Source: an uncultured Alphaproteobacteria bacterium
Lineage (GTDB): Bacteria > Pseudomonadota > Alphaproteobacteria > RF32 > CAG-239
Assembly (NCBI GenBank): GCA_944390355.1
Contig: CALXPT010000001.1
Coordinates: 1 to 47,114 of the forward strand
Reading direction: 5' to 3'
DNA: 47,114 nt
Under the pieces are notes generated by a model. That model was not told the origin of the DNA and did no database searches. It saw nothing but the letters and a program-made list of their open reading frames with translations. Shown here piece after piece: positions 7,834-15,934 of this stretch. How positions within the stretch are numbered: the first letter of the stretch is position 1; every line of letters starts with the position of its first letter. A program made the position numbers and the translations under genes.

Positions 7834-10401
7834 TTAAAATTTATATTTTAAGTTAACCAAACCGGTGTGGTCCTGGTAATCTTCACGGAATTTGCCTTCA
7901 TAACCCAATGCAAATTCAACATTATCATTGACTTCTGTTGTTACTCCAGCGCCAAATTCCATACCAAAACGGTCTAATGCATCACCTTCAACCATATAAG
8001 CCGAACCATTAGCCAAAGTTACAACTGAATTAACGTCATCGTTCATCAAGTCATAAGTGGCTGCAATTCTGGCTTCCGGCTTAATGTTCATACCGTTTTC
8101 AAGTGTCCAGGTCTTGCTGACTTTAGCCCCGATAACACCGGTTAAGATATCGGAATCATTACCGGAGACTTTTTGGTCGGCTGAATCTGTATAGCCGTCT
8201 TGGCTGATGTGAACATAACGCAAACCAACCTCAGGGGTTAATCCAAAGCCTTTAACTTGCATATCATAACCAGTCATGGCTTGCAAACCAAAGGTTTCTG
8301 CATCATAGTCAGCTTTAACGCCAATTCCTGAAACATTTTTGTTTTCGGAATAATCAGACCAACCATAAGACATAATGCCGTTCACATACCAGTTGCTGGG
8401 CTTATATTCGCCATAAACAAAGGCTGTATGCGTGTCAACATCAGTACTTCTCATAAAGCCGTCAATGTCGGTATTGGTATAAGCATAACCTAAACCAACT
8501 TTTACATCATCATTGATATATTTTTCTGCACCCATGGCGACACCTGAACTATCAGCATCAAAACCATAAGCTTTTGACGTGTCATCAAGTTTGGAATGAT
8601 TGAATAAACCTTGAACCCACATGGCTGCACGTTCAAAAATATTATCACCGGAAGACATACCTTCACCACCGGTAGAAACGGAACCACCGGTCAAACGTGT
8701 GCTAACTGCGCCAAACACTTGGTTAGCCGTCTCGCTTTGTGTTTTTTGAACCATCGGCGCAACTTCCGGCGCAACCGCGGTCAATGCATCGACATAAGCT
8801 TTCTTGTCATTTTGAGACAAATTATTTAATTTTGAGGCAATAGATTGAGCCGTAGCACTGACTGATGTATTGTCTTTCATACCGTCCCATGCTTCCGCCG
8901 TAGAAGCATTACTTGATGTACCTCCTGCATCGTTAACTACATCAGAAGCTGAGTTTTCATATTTAATGTTATATTCACCTGTATATTTGTCACCGTTTTT
9001 TATAGCCTCAATTTTATAGCGATTGTTTGAAACCTCATTAGTGAAGTTGTTATCAAACTTTCTGGTTGTTTCAAACAAAGTGATGTTATCACTATCCCCG
9101 ATTTCCATAGTTTTACTAATTGTCAAAGCCAGTTTAGAGCCTTCATCCGCATGAATATTGCGAGCTGACAGTAAACCGTTTCCTTCATCAGTAACAGACA
9201 TATTCAAGGTTGAACCTGCATCAAAAGTGATGTCACCACCGATTGTGGCTTTATTCAAACCCACATTCATCACACCACCGTTAGAGATTTCAACACTTCC
9301 TGCAATTTTAGAATTGCTGTTTTGAATATTGATTGTTCCTGGGCTTTCAATATTTGCATTTAATGTTCCGGCCAAATTTAATATGGCACCAGATCTTAAA
9401 TCAATATCACTGTCTTCATCAACACTAGCCCAGCCCAGACTTGAATTTTCAGCAATATTAACCGTACCTCCGGAAATATCAACGGGGTTTTGAGTTTCAA
9501 AAGTGGTTGAATCTTCAATATTTAATGTACCTCCCGACATAGCAATATTGGTACCCCAAATACGGTTGCCATTACCAGACATATTAACCGTACCACCTTT
9601 GATGTTCAGCGTATTGCGTGCATACAGGCTTTCACCACCTTCAATAACGTTTACCGAACCGTTAGAAATGATAATATTTCCTTGTTCAGCACCGATATCT
9701 TGAGCCGTAATATTTCCTCCGTTTATGTTAATATCACCTTTTCCGTAAACACCGATTTCTTTTACTTTAATATCAGAATTACCGGAAATTGTAATATTCC
9801 CCTCACCTAAAGGCTCGCCGGCTCCGTCTTGACTATCCAAACCGGAAACAATCATCAAGTCAGACATATCAATTTTGCTGTTATCAATGGTAATATTACC
9901 TAAAGCCCTAAGTCCCGAAAGATCTTCGTCATCTCCTTCACCATCTGCAACCAGTGAAGAAGCGTTAATAGATGCATTAGAAACTTTTAAGTCTCCGGTC
10001 GCACTTAACAAGTCTGAGGTGGTGTTAAAAGTAATATCCGCGCCATCAATAATCATATTTTGTTTTGCATCGGGATATTTATCTCCGGCCATAATTGAAG
10101 TACCGTCAAGAATAACCGTTCCTTTTAATGTAACAGCATCACCGGAACCATTTGCAACGATATCCGACGATGAAACAGTCAACTTTCCACCTTTATCAAC
10201 ATTTACGGTTAAGGTATAAAGTATTCCTTCGTCTAAATTACCACTTTGTTCGCTATATGCATTGTAAATGGTATATTCGGTTGAACTTCCGATATTGATA
10301 TTGTCTGGCTTTTCGACCTTTCCGGTCAAATCCGCAGCATAAACATTAGTTGCGCTAAGAACTGCGACTAATGCTGTTGAAAATAAAAGTCTATTTTTCA
10401 T
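7834..10401 (-). CDS. Autotransporter (type Va), beta-helix passenger
   Basis: 855 residues. The first 22 are a signal peptide (KNRLLFSTALVAVLSA... cleaved after VYA). Residues about 30-500 are short Gly/Asn/Ser/Ile-rich repeats such as ISGGTVNI and GNITISGN, the look of a right-handed beta-helix passenger. About 260 C-terminal residues form the autotransporter beta-barrel, starting near WVQGLFNHSKLDD and ending in LVNLKYKF with the terminal Phe recognised by the BAM machinery. The passenger is probably a surface adhesin; no protease or lipase motif is visible. Transcription probably starts upstream of a structured leader (10431-10736), so expression may be attenuated. A strong terminator follows. 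Confidence 0.88.
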   Translation of the reverse strand: MKNRLLFSTALVAVLSATNVYAADLTGKVEKPDNINIGSSTEYTIYNAYSEQSGNLDEGILYTLTVNVDKGGKLTVSSSDIVANGSGDAVTLKGTVILDGTSIMAGDKYPDAKQNMIIDGADITFNTTSDLLSATGDLKVSNASINASSLVADGEGDDEDLSGLRALGNITIDNSKIDMSDLMIVSGLDSQDGAGEPLGEGNITISGNSDIKVKEIGVYGKGDININGGNITAQDIGAEQGNIIISNGSVNVIEGGESLYARNTLNIKGGTVNMSGNGNRIWGTNIAMSGGTLNIEDSTTFETQNPVDISGGTVNIAENSSLGWASVDEDSDIDLRSGAILNLAGTLNANIESPGTINIQNSNSKIAGSVEISNGGVMNVGLNKATIGGDITFDAGSTLNMSVTDEGNGLLSARNIHADEGSKLALTISKTMEIGDSDNITLFETTRKFDNNFTNEVSNNRYKIEAIKNGDKYTGEYNIKYENSASDVVNDAGGTSSNASTAEAWDGMKDNTSVSATAQSIASKLNNLSQNDKKAYVDALTAVAPEVAPMVQKTQSETANQVFGAVSTRLTGGSVSTGGEGMSSGDNIFERAAMWVQGLFNHSKLDDTSKAYGFDADSSGVAMGAEKYINDDVKVGLGYAYTNTDIDGFMRSTDVDTHTAFVYGEYKPSNWYVNGIMSYGWSDYSENKNVSGIGVKADYDAETFGLQAMTGYDMQVKGFGLTPEVGLRYVHISQDGYTDSADQKVSGNDSDILTGVIGAKVSKTWTLENGMNIKPEARIAATYDLMNDDVNSVVTLANGSAYMVEGDALDRFGMEFGAGVTTEVNDNVEFALGYEGKFREDYQDHTGLVNLKYKF

Positions 10402-10442
10402 ATGATTAAACTTCCTTCTTCTTTAATTGCAATTAAAAGAAA

Positions 10443-10461
10443 ACCACCTGTTTTAGGTGGT
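10443..10461 (-). terminator. Terminator at the end of the structured leader
   Basis: ACCACCT and AGGTGGT form a 7-bp stem with a 5-nt loop, followed on the minus strand by TTTTCTTTT. It lies only about 40 nt upstream of the autotransporter ATG, so it would block that gene unless read through. Confidence 0.7.
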
Positions 10462-10486
10462 CGGAGAGTTCATCAATCATATATGC

Positions 10487-10531
10487 TTAAATGATTCTCT
10501 TAGCCTTTAAAGTCAAAAAACTTCTGAACAT
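10487..10531 (-). CDS. Putative 14-residue leader peptide MFRSFLTLKAKRII
   Basis: A short minus-strand ORF begins at the ATG at 10531, 10 nt after GGGGAG, and ends at TAA 10487. It is basic (one Arg, two Lys, then Arg) and sits between the mutually exclusive pairing arms of the structured leader; its ribosome-binding site is part of both pairings. Position, not sequence family, is the reason for the call. No comparable leader peptide is known to me. Confidence 0.35.
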   Translation of the reverse strand: MFRSFLTLKAKRII

Positions 10532-10707
10532 ACGCCAAAAGCTCCCCGACCATATTGCTATGAATCGGGGATATATTTACCGTCGGCTATGATGAGTAGC
10601 CAACAATATAACGATGTTATATCCTAACACCGAAGCATATAAGAGCCGATGAAAGCCCCGTACCACTAAAGGTACTGATTATGGAGTATTTCCCCATAAC
10701 TGAGTTT

Positions 10708-10736
10708 ATATTATAAACCAAGGTCTTAATTTGCAA
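10708..10736 (-). promoter_or_regulatory. Possible promoter of the structured leader
   Basis: On the minus strand TTGCAA (10736-10731) is followed after 17 bp by TAATAT (10713-10708), overlapping a TATAAT at 10715-10710. An AT-rich TTGCAATTAA motif occurs here and again near 10428. Weak. Confidence 0.3.
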
Positions 10737-11099
10737 TTAAAATCATGAAGCTGTGCGAAAAATATTTTATTTTGCGCATTTTCCTAGTCAGCCAATGCAT
10801 ATACGGTTGTTTTATGATAAAATTATCGTCAAAAATCAATTCCTACACTCAAAACGCAGGAAAACGAAGGGAAATGATATATTAAATCAGTGCAAACTTT
10901 TATGCTGCATGTATTTCTACAATTTTAATATTTTCCCATTGAAAAGGTGTTTTTTCTTTATTAGACAATATATTGCTTTTATCTTATTGCAGTGATAATT
11001 TGTAATTCACAGCATTAAGGATACAATATTTATGTATTTACTTAAATGTCTTTCACAGCACTTTAAAATACTATTGTTTTGATAAGGAGTAAAACACTC
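10737..11099. other. Intergenic stretch with a degenerate repeat fragment
   Basis: No convincing gene. Around 10760-10805 the minus strand reads GCATTGGCTGACTAGGAAAA then ATGCGCAAAATAAAATA, a degenerate inverted relative of the sequence downstream of the duplicated lipoprotein gene (near 6959-7003 and 24031-24075). Another CGCAGGAAAACGAAGGGAAATG piece lies at about 10855. This suggests a small dispersed repeat. Confidence 0.4.
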
Positions 11100-11543
11100 A
11101 TGATGTATGATGGCAAAACTCTCCAGAGTTTCACAGAACGAGCAATGAAAAACTATAAACAATTAATTAAATCAGAAACAGAGTATGATATTACAATAGC
11201 CTTATGCACTTTATGTGGTGTTTTATCTATAATAGATCAGTATTCTCGACAAGATATTTTTTCTGACTTTCATATTCCTTCATATGTTACCCCAACAAAA
11301 TGCAAGCTAGCTCCCAATGACATGAATAATATATCTTTAGCTATTATTCGTCATTTTCGTAATTCTTTATGCCATTTTAAACTTGATGGAAAATCTATTA
11401 AATCTAATGATAGTGGCATAATTGAAAAAATTGTATTTAAGGATGTTTATAAAGGAAAATTACAATTCTCTTGTACGTTAAAAGCAGACCAAATAAAACA
11501 ATTTTTAATAACCATATGTGACCACATTATAAAGCATAACTGA
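11100..11543 (+). CDS. HEPN-domain ribonuclease-like protein
   Basis: 147 residues from the ATG at 11100, with AAGGAGT 9 nt upstream. The middle helix contains RHFRNSLCHFKL: Arg87-Asn88-x3-His92 is the R-x4-H motif (RNxxxH form) of HEPN nucleases, which dimerise to cut RNA in toxin-antitoxin, abortive-infection and CRISPR-related systems. The preceding helix (LCTLCGVLSIIDQYSRQ) fits the first HEPN helix, and the size resembles small plasmid-borne HEPN families. The next gene starts 2 nt after its stop, so the two form a tight operon. RNase activity is inferred from the motif; the neighbour is the natural candidate for partner or target sensor. Confidence 0.65.
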   Translation: MMYDGKTLQSFTERAMKNYKQLIKSETEYDITIALCTLCGVLSIIDQYSRQDIFSDFHIPSYVTPTKCKLAPNDMNNISLAIIRHFRNSLCHFKLDGKSIKSNDSGIIEKIVFKDVYKGKLQFSCTLKADQIKQFLITICDHIIKHN

Positions 11544-11545
11544 AC

Positions 11546-12559
11546 ATGGATAGAAAAACAAGATTAACTCAAACTATTCCTGAATTTATAGACGATTGGA
11601 ATAATTATAAAAAAGGATTAAAACACTTAAAAATTACAGATTGGTGTATATCTAGTGATTATTGCTTCGATAATTCTGAAAAAATAGATGCCGCTACATT
11701 TACTATATTCCCTTTAAGCTGTATGAGAATTATCTATAATGAAATAAATGACAAGCTTCATAATGATATTAAAAATAAAAAACATTTCTCTGATAAAGAA
11801 TTACAATATCTAAAAGAATCTCCTTATTTTTTTAGTATATCAGTCATTATTGATAATCTAAAAAATGCCTTTAATGAAGATATTGCAAAGTCTCAAATAT
11901 CTGCAGCATTAAAATTCTACAAAGAAGCCCCCAATATCTCTCTTTATCCCAATGCTAAAGATATTTATAAACAATATAATTCTTTTTACAATTTTTTAAC
12001 ACAAAAAGGGCATTCAAAAAAAATGCCTGCATACGTGTATTTTGTATCTCAATTCGTAGGACAAATCCTTGAATTCCTAATAATAAAAGAACATGGACGT
12101 TGTCCTCGCTGGTGTTCAGATAGAGGACATATTGCTGATTTCCAACAAGGAATTATGTTTACTTTAATGAATAATTATCTATACAGATTAATTCGCAACA
12201 GAGTAAAAGATTATAGAGTTGCATTACCGGCTGAGTTACGAAATAGTTCAGGATCATATATCTATGATCCTTTCATTAGAATTCCCGATATTATCACGGG
12301 AGCAATATCATCTTTAGTAACTGTATCAAACGGCTTAACTGCCTTACAGCAAAAACATCGCGATATAATAGCAAAATCCATTGTCGATAATAAAAAAATT
12401 ATAACACTAGCGTATACATTCAATGAAAAAGCTCAAGGTTTCTCCCAAAGAGCATATTTTGAAAGTGTTGAAAAATGTCCTATTCTGAAACATAATAACA
12501 AGCTAAAAGAAGAATTTTTAAGTAAAGAAATACCTGTTGAATTTACATATCGAATATAA
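11546..12559 (+). CDS. Unknown protein paired with the HEPN gene
   Basis: 337 residues with no recognised domain. The ATG lies 2 nt after the HEPN gene's TGA and has no ribosome-binding site of its own, so translation is probably coupled. It is mostly helical by composition, with no signal peptide or clear membrane segment. One odd cluster, HGRCPRWCSDRGH near residues 188-200, holds two Cys and two His that could bind metal. A later stretch, IITGAISSLVTVSNGLTALQ, is moderately hydrophobic. In a defence island a HEPN effector plus a larger unknown partner suggests an abortive-infection or toxin-antitoxin pair; which role this one plays cannot be told. Confidence 0.5.
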   Translation: MDRKTRLTQTIPEFIDDWNNYKKGLKHLKITDWCISSDYCFDNSEKIDAATFTIFPLSCMRIIYNEINDKLHNDIKNKKHFSDKELQYLKESPYFFSISVIIDNLKNAFNEDIAKSQISAALKFYKEAPNISLYPNAKDIYKQYNSFYNFLTQKGHSKKMPAYVYFVSQFVGQILEFLIIKEHGRCPRWCSDRGHIADFQQGIMFTLMNNYLYRLIRNRVKDYRVALPAELRNSSGSYIYDPFIRIPDIITGAISSLVTVSNGLTALQQKHRDIIAKSIVDNKKIITLAYTFNEKAQGFSQRAYFESVEKCPILKHNNKLKEEFLSKEIPVEFTYRI

Positions 12560-12579
12560 CAGTTGACATAGTATTACCC

Positions 12580-13872
12580 TTACTTCTGCTCCAATTCGGC
12601 GAATTTTTGAGCCATGGTCGGGTTATTGCGGGTTAAACGTTTAACCGTCAAATCTTGAGCTTTGTTATTTGCCAAACGCAAGTTATTCTCAGAAGAAAGC
12701 AAGGCATCTTTTGTCTTTTGCAAATGGTCGATAGTCTTATCAATCTCTTCAATCGCTTTGCGGAACTTATCACTTGCCAACTGATAATTACGTCCGAATT
12801 TCTCCTTAAAATCGTTCATTTCAGCTTCAAAATTGGAAATATCTATATTTTGGTTCTTATATTCCGCCAATTGTTTACGATATTGAACCGAATTCAAAGC
12901 CGCATTTCTAAGCAATGTAATCATCGAGATAAAGAATTGCGGACGAATAACATACATTTTGGGATAACGATGCGAAACATCAACAATTCCGGTATTATAG
13001 AGTTCATTATCAGATTCAAGCAAGGACACCAAAACCGCATATTCGCAATTCTTCTCATTACGGTCTTTGTCCAGTTCTTTAAAGAAATCCTCATTTTTAT
13101 GTTTTGTTGCCGTGGTATCCATCTCGTTTTTCATCTCAAACATAATGGATATAAATTCAATTCCTTCCTGCGTGCTCTCTCTGAAAATATAATCCCCTTT
13201 ACTTCCGGTTTTGGCATCATTATCTTTTTCAAAATAAGCATTTTGAAAAGCCGTGGCACGCAAGCGATTAAACTCAATCTCACAATGTTGTTCCAGAGTT
13301 TCCCCAACCATTTTGGTTGATTGACGAGTTTTCAAATCCTTATAAAAAGCGATTTCCGTATCTTTGGCCTTGAGTTGAACCGCAAAATTGTCTTTTAGGG
13401 ATTGTTCCTGAAGTTGCTTGTCTTTTTCAGCTTCTTTAAGTTGGCTTTCAAGTTGCATAATTTTCTTGTCTTTTTCAACCAATTCATCTTTTTTCTCACT
13501 TACAGCTGAAGCAATGGCCAAAGTTTTGGCTTGTTCATTGGATTGAACTTGAGCCTTTAAGCGTTCGATTTCCTGATTAAGACTATTCAAGGAACGTTCT
13601 TTTTCAATATCTTTGTCTTTGGCAACAGTTGTAATTTCTGCTTTCAAACGCTCAATTTCTTGTTTGAGGGCAGCCGTAGATTGCTCTTGCTCCATTTTAG
13701 CCTGAGTTTTGATAAGAGAAAGCTCACTCTCCTTCTCTTTGGCAAGCTGAGCTTCACGTTCATGCAATTCCTTATGAAATTCGGCATTACGAACTTGACC
13801 GATAATCGCTGCATAACCGGACTCATCAACTCTAAAAACTTCTCCACATTTGGGACATTTTATCTCAGGCAT
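12580..13872 (-). CDS. DUF2130 protein: zinc ribbon, coiled coil, nuclease-like C-terminus
   Basis: 430 residues. A zinc-ribbon half site CPKCG lies at residues 6-10, followed by a coiled coil to about 185 and then DUF2130 (about 190-410). The latter contains GSKGDYIF near 223-230 and [10 protein letters not shown] near 241-250, a D...E-x-K arrangement like PD-(D/E)xK nucleases. DUF2130 proteins are widespread and poorly understood. The start overlaps the 3' end of gajB by 8 nt, with GGAG inside gajB, so it is the third gene of the Gabija operon. Base composition appears less AT-rich than gajA and gajB, hinting at a different origin. It may be an accessory or a passenger. Confidence 0.8.
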   Translation of the reverse strand: MPEIKCPKCGEVFRVDESGYAAIIGQVRNAEFHKELHEREAQLAKEKESELSLIKTQAKMEQEQSTAALKQEIERLKAEITTVAKDKDIEKERSLNSLNQEIERLKAQVQSNEQAKTLAIASAVSEKKDELVEKDKKIMQLESQLKEAEKDKQLQEQSLKDNFAVQLKAKDTEIAFYKDLKTRQSTKMVGETLEQHCEIEFNRLRATAFQNAYFEKDNDAKTGSKGDYIFRESTQEGIEFISIMFEMKNEMDTTATKHKNEDFFKELDKDRNEKNCEYAVLVSLLESDNELYNTGIVDVSHRYPKMYVIRPQFFISMITLLRNAALNSVQYRKQLAEYKNQNIDISNFEAEMNDFKEKFGRNYQLASDKFRKAIEEIDKTIDHLQKTKDALLSSENNLRLANNKAQDLTVKRLTRNNPTMAQKFAELEQK

Positions 13873-15934
13873 TTTGTTCTCCTACGTTCTTGGCTTCTTT
13901 TATCTCTCCAAAAATATTTTTTATTTGTTCTTTTTGTATTCCATCTAAAGAATCTGTATATAAAATTGCAAGATTATTTTCAGCTCTAGTTACTGCCACA
14001 TAAAAAAGATTACGCGCAGATTTCAATTCTTTACCATCTTCATTTGAAGGTGAAGATAAATGTTTAATTAAATTTCCAAAAAAGTTATTCATTTTTCCAA
14101 AATCTTTTCCCATTATAATTAATACATTTTTAAACTCATCACCTTTCGTACCATGATATGTATGATACATAATATTAGATTTATATATATCATGGAGATA
14201 ATTATACCAATCATCAAAAATAGATATATCTAAATCACAAAAACTAGATATTGTTTCCTTATAACTACTTAATTTTTGATCATCTATATCTTCATCTTCG
14301 GTATAAAAAAGTTTTTCGAAAATATAGTTATAAAATAATTCACTATTATTGATGCGTTCTTCATTAAGAAATGTTTTCAGTACTCTCTGAACATGTACAT
14401 TTTCATCCAAAAGCATCTTAAAGAAAGATGAGTTGTATTCCTTTAAAGTGTGTCCATCAATCTTTTGTAAATCATATATCAGTTTTCGTAGCTCTCCTAT
14501 ACTCAAATCTTTTAAAATATTCCGATCTACTAATTCCTGAATTAATGTATTGGGATTTTTCAATCTATTTCTTAACTCAATTAATCGATATATATAAGAT
14601 TGTATTTCTCCTAATTTTTCAACTTCTTTGTTTAATATATGATCTCTTAAATAGTTATAATTTTTGCCTATTTTATAATAAGGAGAATTTTTAAAAAAAT
14701 CATACATATCACCAAATCCCATGCGGTGGGCTATGTCTTCATTTTTTAAAACTAAACAATCTAATTTATTCTCTTGTGTTATCTTCCATTTTGTACGATG
14801 ATGATTTATAAATTCATCTATATCATTTCCTTCATAAAATGAGACACTTCCTTCTGGACAGTTATCATAAATTGTTTTTTGCTTTAATTCATCATTTCTT
14901 ATTAAAGTACCAACTTCAATAATCTTTTTTGCAGACCTTCTGTTGTACTCTTTTTTTATTTCCTTAATATTAGGATGTAGTGTTGTTAAAGAATCACCGA
15001 CTCCTTCATCATAAATATTTTGCTTCTTATCACCATAATATCCTATTAATAAATCTTTTTGGGCAAATTCCGATAACTTTGCCATTATTTTAACCACACT
15101 CGGGTTTGTATCTTGATATTCATCTATTAAAATATATGGATATTTATCTACAATAATCTTTTGTAATGCTTTATAATTCAATATTAAGTCTAATGAATAT
15201 CTTATCAGCGTATCATGACTAAACTGCATAGCGTTCAAGCGGTCATAACTGATTTGAGAATTATAAGCTACCTTTGTATAATTTATATTATCTTTTTTCA
15301 CTTTAGAATCTATATTTTTGATGGTTTCTCGAAATTTATATACTTTCAATATATTATCAGCTACTTTTTTGAAATTTGCCACGTTTGATAAGTACTTTTT
15401 ATCAAGAAAGTCCATAGCATTTTTAAATTCTTGAGCATTTTTATGCTTATTTTTATAGTAGATGTCTGCATATTTACAAATTTTTTCAATAAAATTCTTT
15501 TTATCCTCTAATTCATTATAGAATTTACTCCAAGTTTCTTTTTTCAGTTTATCTTCTATATTGTTAATCTCTTCATCTATATACTTCTTATGAGCTTCAA
15601 CAAGTTCTTTCTGATATAAACATATCTCACCCCATAAAAAGTCGTGAATCGTTGAAACTTTTACTAGTTCTGTATTTCCTAATCTTTTTTTTATCTCAGT
15701 TGCTGCTACATTCGTATATGTAATACACCTAATCATCTGATTATGAGCTACTAACTGAGATGAGTATTTCGAAAGTATATAAGATAAAGATTGAATCAAA
15801 CAATAAGTTTTTCCAGCTCCTGCACCTGCATCAAACACGAAACAATCATTATTATCTATACATTGTTCAATTTGAGCAAAAATTTGCTTTTCTTTATTTT
15901 TATTTTCTTCAGAGACATGCAAATTATCCATCAT
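13865..15934 (-). CDS. gajB: Gabija protein GajB, UvrD/Rep-like helicase
   Basis: 689 residues of superfamily 1A helicase. Walker A is GAGAGKT at 37-43, motif Ia is near [10 protein letters not shown], Walker B with the Q motif is DEYQDT at 271-276, a [10 protein letters not shown] motif V-like segment lies near 590, and motif [12 protein letters not shown] starts at 646. GajB works with GajA in Gabija antiphage defence, where it responds to DNA ends or nucleotide depletion and helps activate GajA cutting. It overlaps gajA by 4 nt (ATGA), with GGAGAG before the ATG. It is somewhat longer than typical GajB owing to insertions around 100-260. Assignment rests on the gajA-gajB pairing plus motifs. 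Confidence 0.85.
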   Translation of the reverse strand: MMDNLHVSEENKNKEKQIFAQIEQCIDNNDCFVFDAGAGAGKTYCLIQSLSYILSKYSSQLVAHNQMIRCITYTNVAATEIKKRLGNTELVKVSTIHDFLWGEICLYQKELVEAHKKYIDEEINNIEDKLKKETWSKFYNELEDKKNFIEKICKYADIYYKNKHKNAQEFKNAMDFLDKKYLSNVANFKKVADNILKVYKFRETIKNIDSKVKKDNINYTKVAYNSQISYDRLNAMQFSHDTLIRYSLDLILNYKALQKIIVDKYPYILIDEYQDTNPSVVKIMAKLSEFAQKDLLIGYYGDKKQNIYDEGVGDSLTTLHPNIKEIKKEYNRRSAKKIIEVGTLIRNDELKQKTIYDNCPEGSVSFYEGNDIDEFINHHRTKWKITQENKLDCLVLKNEDIAHRMGFGDMYDFFKNSPYYKIGKNYNYLRDHILNKEVEKLGEIQSYIYRLIELRNRLKNPNTLIQELVDRNILKDLSIGELRKLIYDLQKIDGHTLKEYNSSFFKMLLDENVHVQRVLKTFLNEERINNSELFYNYIFEKLFYTEDEDIDDQKLSSYKETISSFCDLDISIFDDWYNYLHDIYKSNIMYHTYHGTKGDEFKNVLIIMGKDFGKMNNFFGNLIKHLSSPSNEDGKELKSARNLFYVAVTRAENNLAILYTDSLDGIQKEQIKNIFGEIKEAKNVGEQNA

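Larger units (their letters stand above)
10431..10715 (-). ncRNA. Highly structured leader RNA upstream of the autotransporter
   Basis: Read on the minus strand, about 280 nt without a long gene contain at least six hairpins in a row: TTATGG/TCCATAA, GTACC/GGTAC, GGCTA/TAGCC, ATAAC/GTTAT, CCCCGA/TCGGGG, AATCAT/ATGATT, then a terminator. GGTCGGGGAG (about 10551-10542) can also pair with CTCTCCGACC further on, which competes with the CCCCGA/TCGGGG hairpin and touches the terminator stem. A 14-codon peptide lies between these arms. This is the layout of a transcription attenuator, but it could also be an independent small RNA. It matches no RNA class that I recognise. Confidence 0.55.

Noticed and set aside
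10432..10479. Second short minus-strand ORF (MIDELSDHLKQVVFF) running through the leader terminator
   Set aside because: No ribosome-binding site; it is probably a chance frame across the terminator stem, although reading through it would affect termination.
10431..10715. tmRNA, RNase P RNA, SRP RNA or 6S RNA
   Set aside because: None of the conserved cores of these RNAs was found; the pattern is better explained as an mRNA leader.
10753..10995. 80-codon plus-strand ORF
   Set aside because: No ribosome-binding site, hydrophobic random-looking composition, and part of it overlaps a degenerate dispersed repeat.
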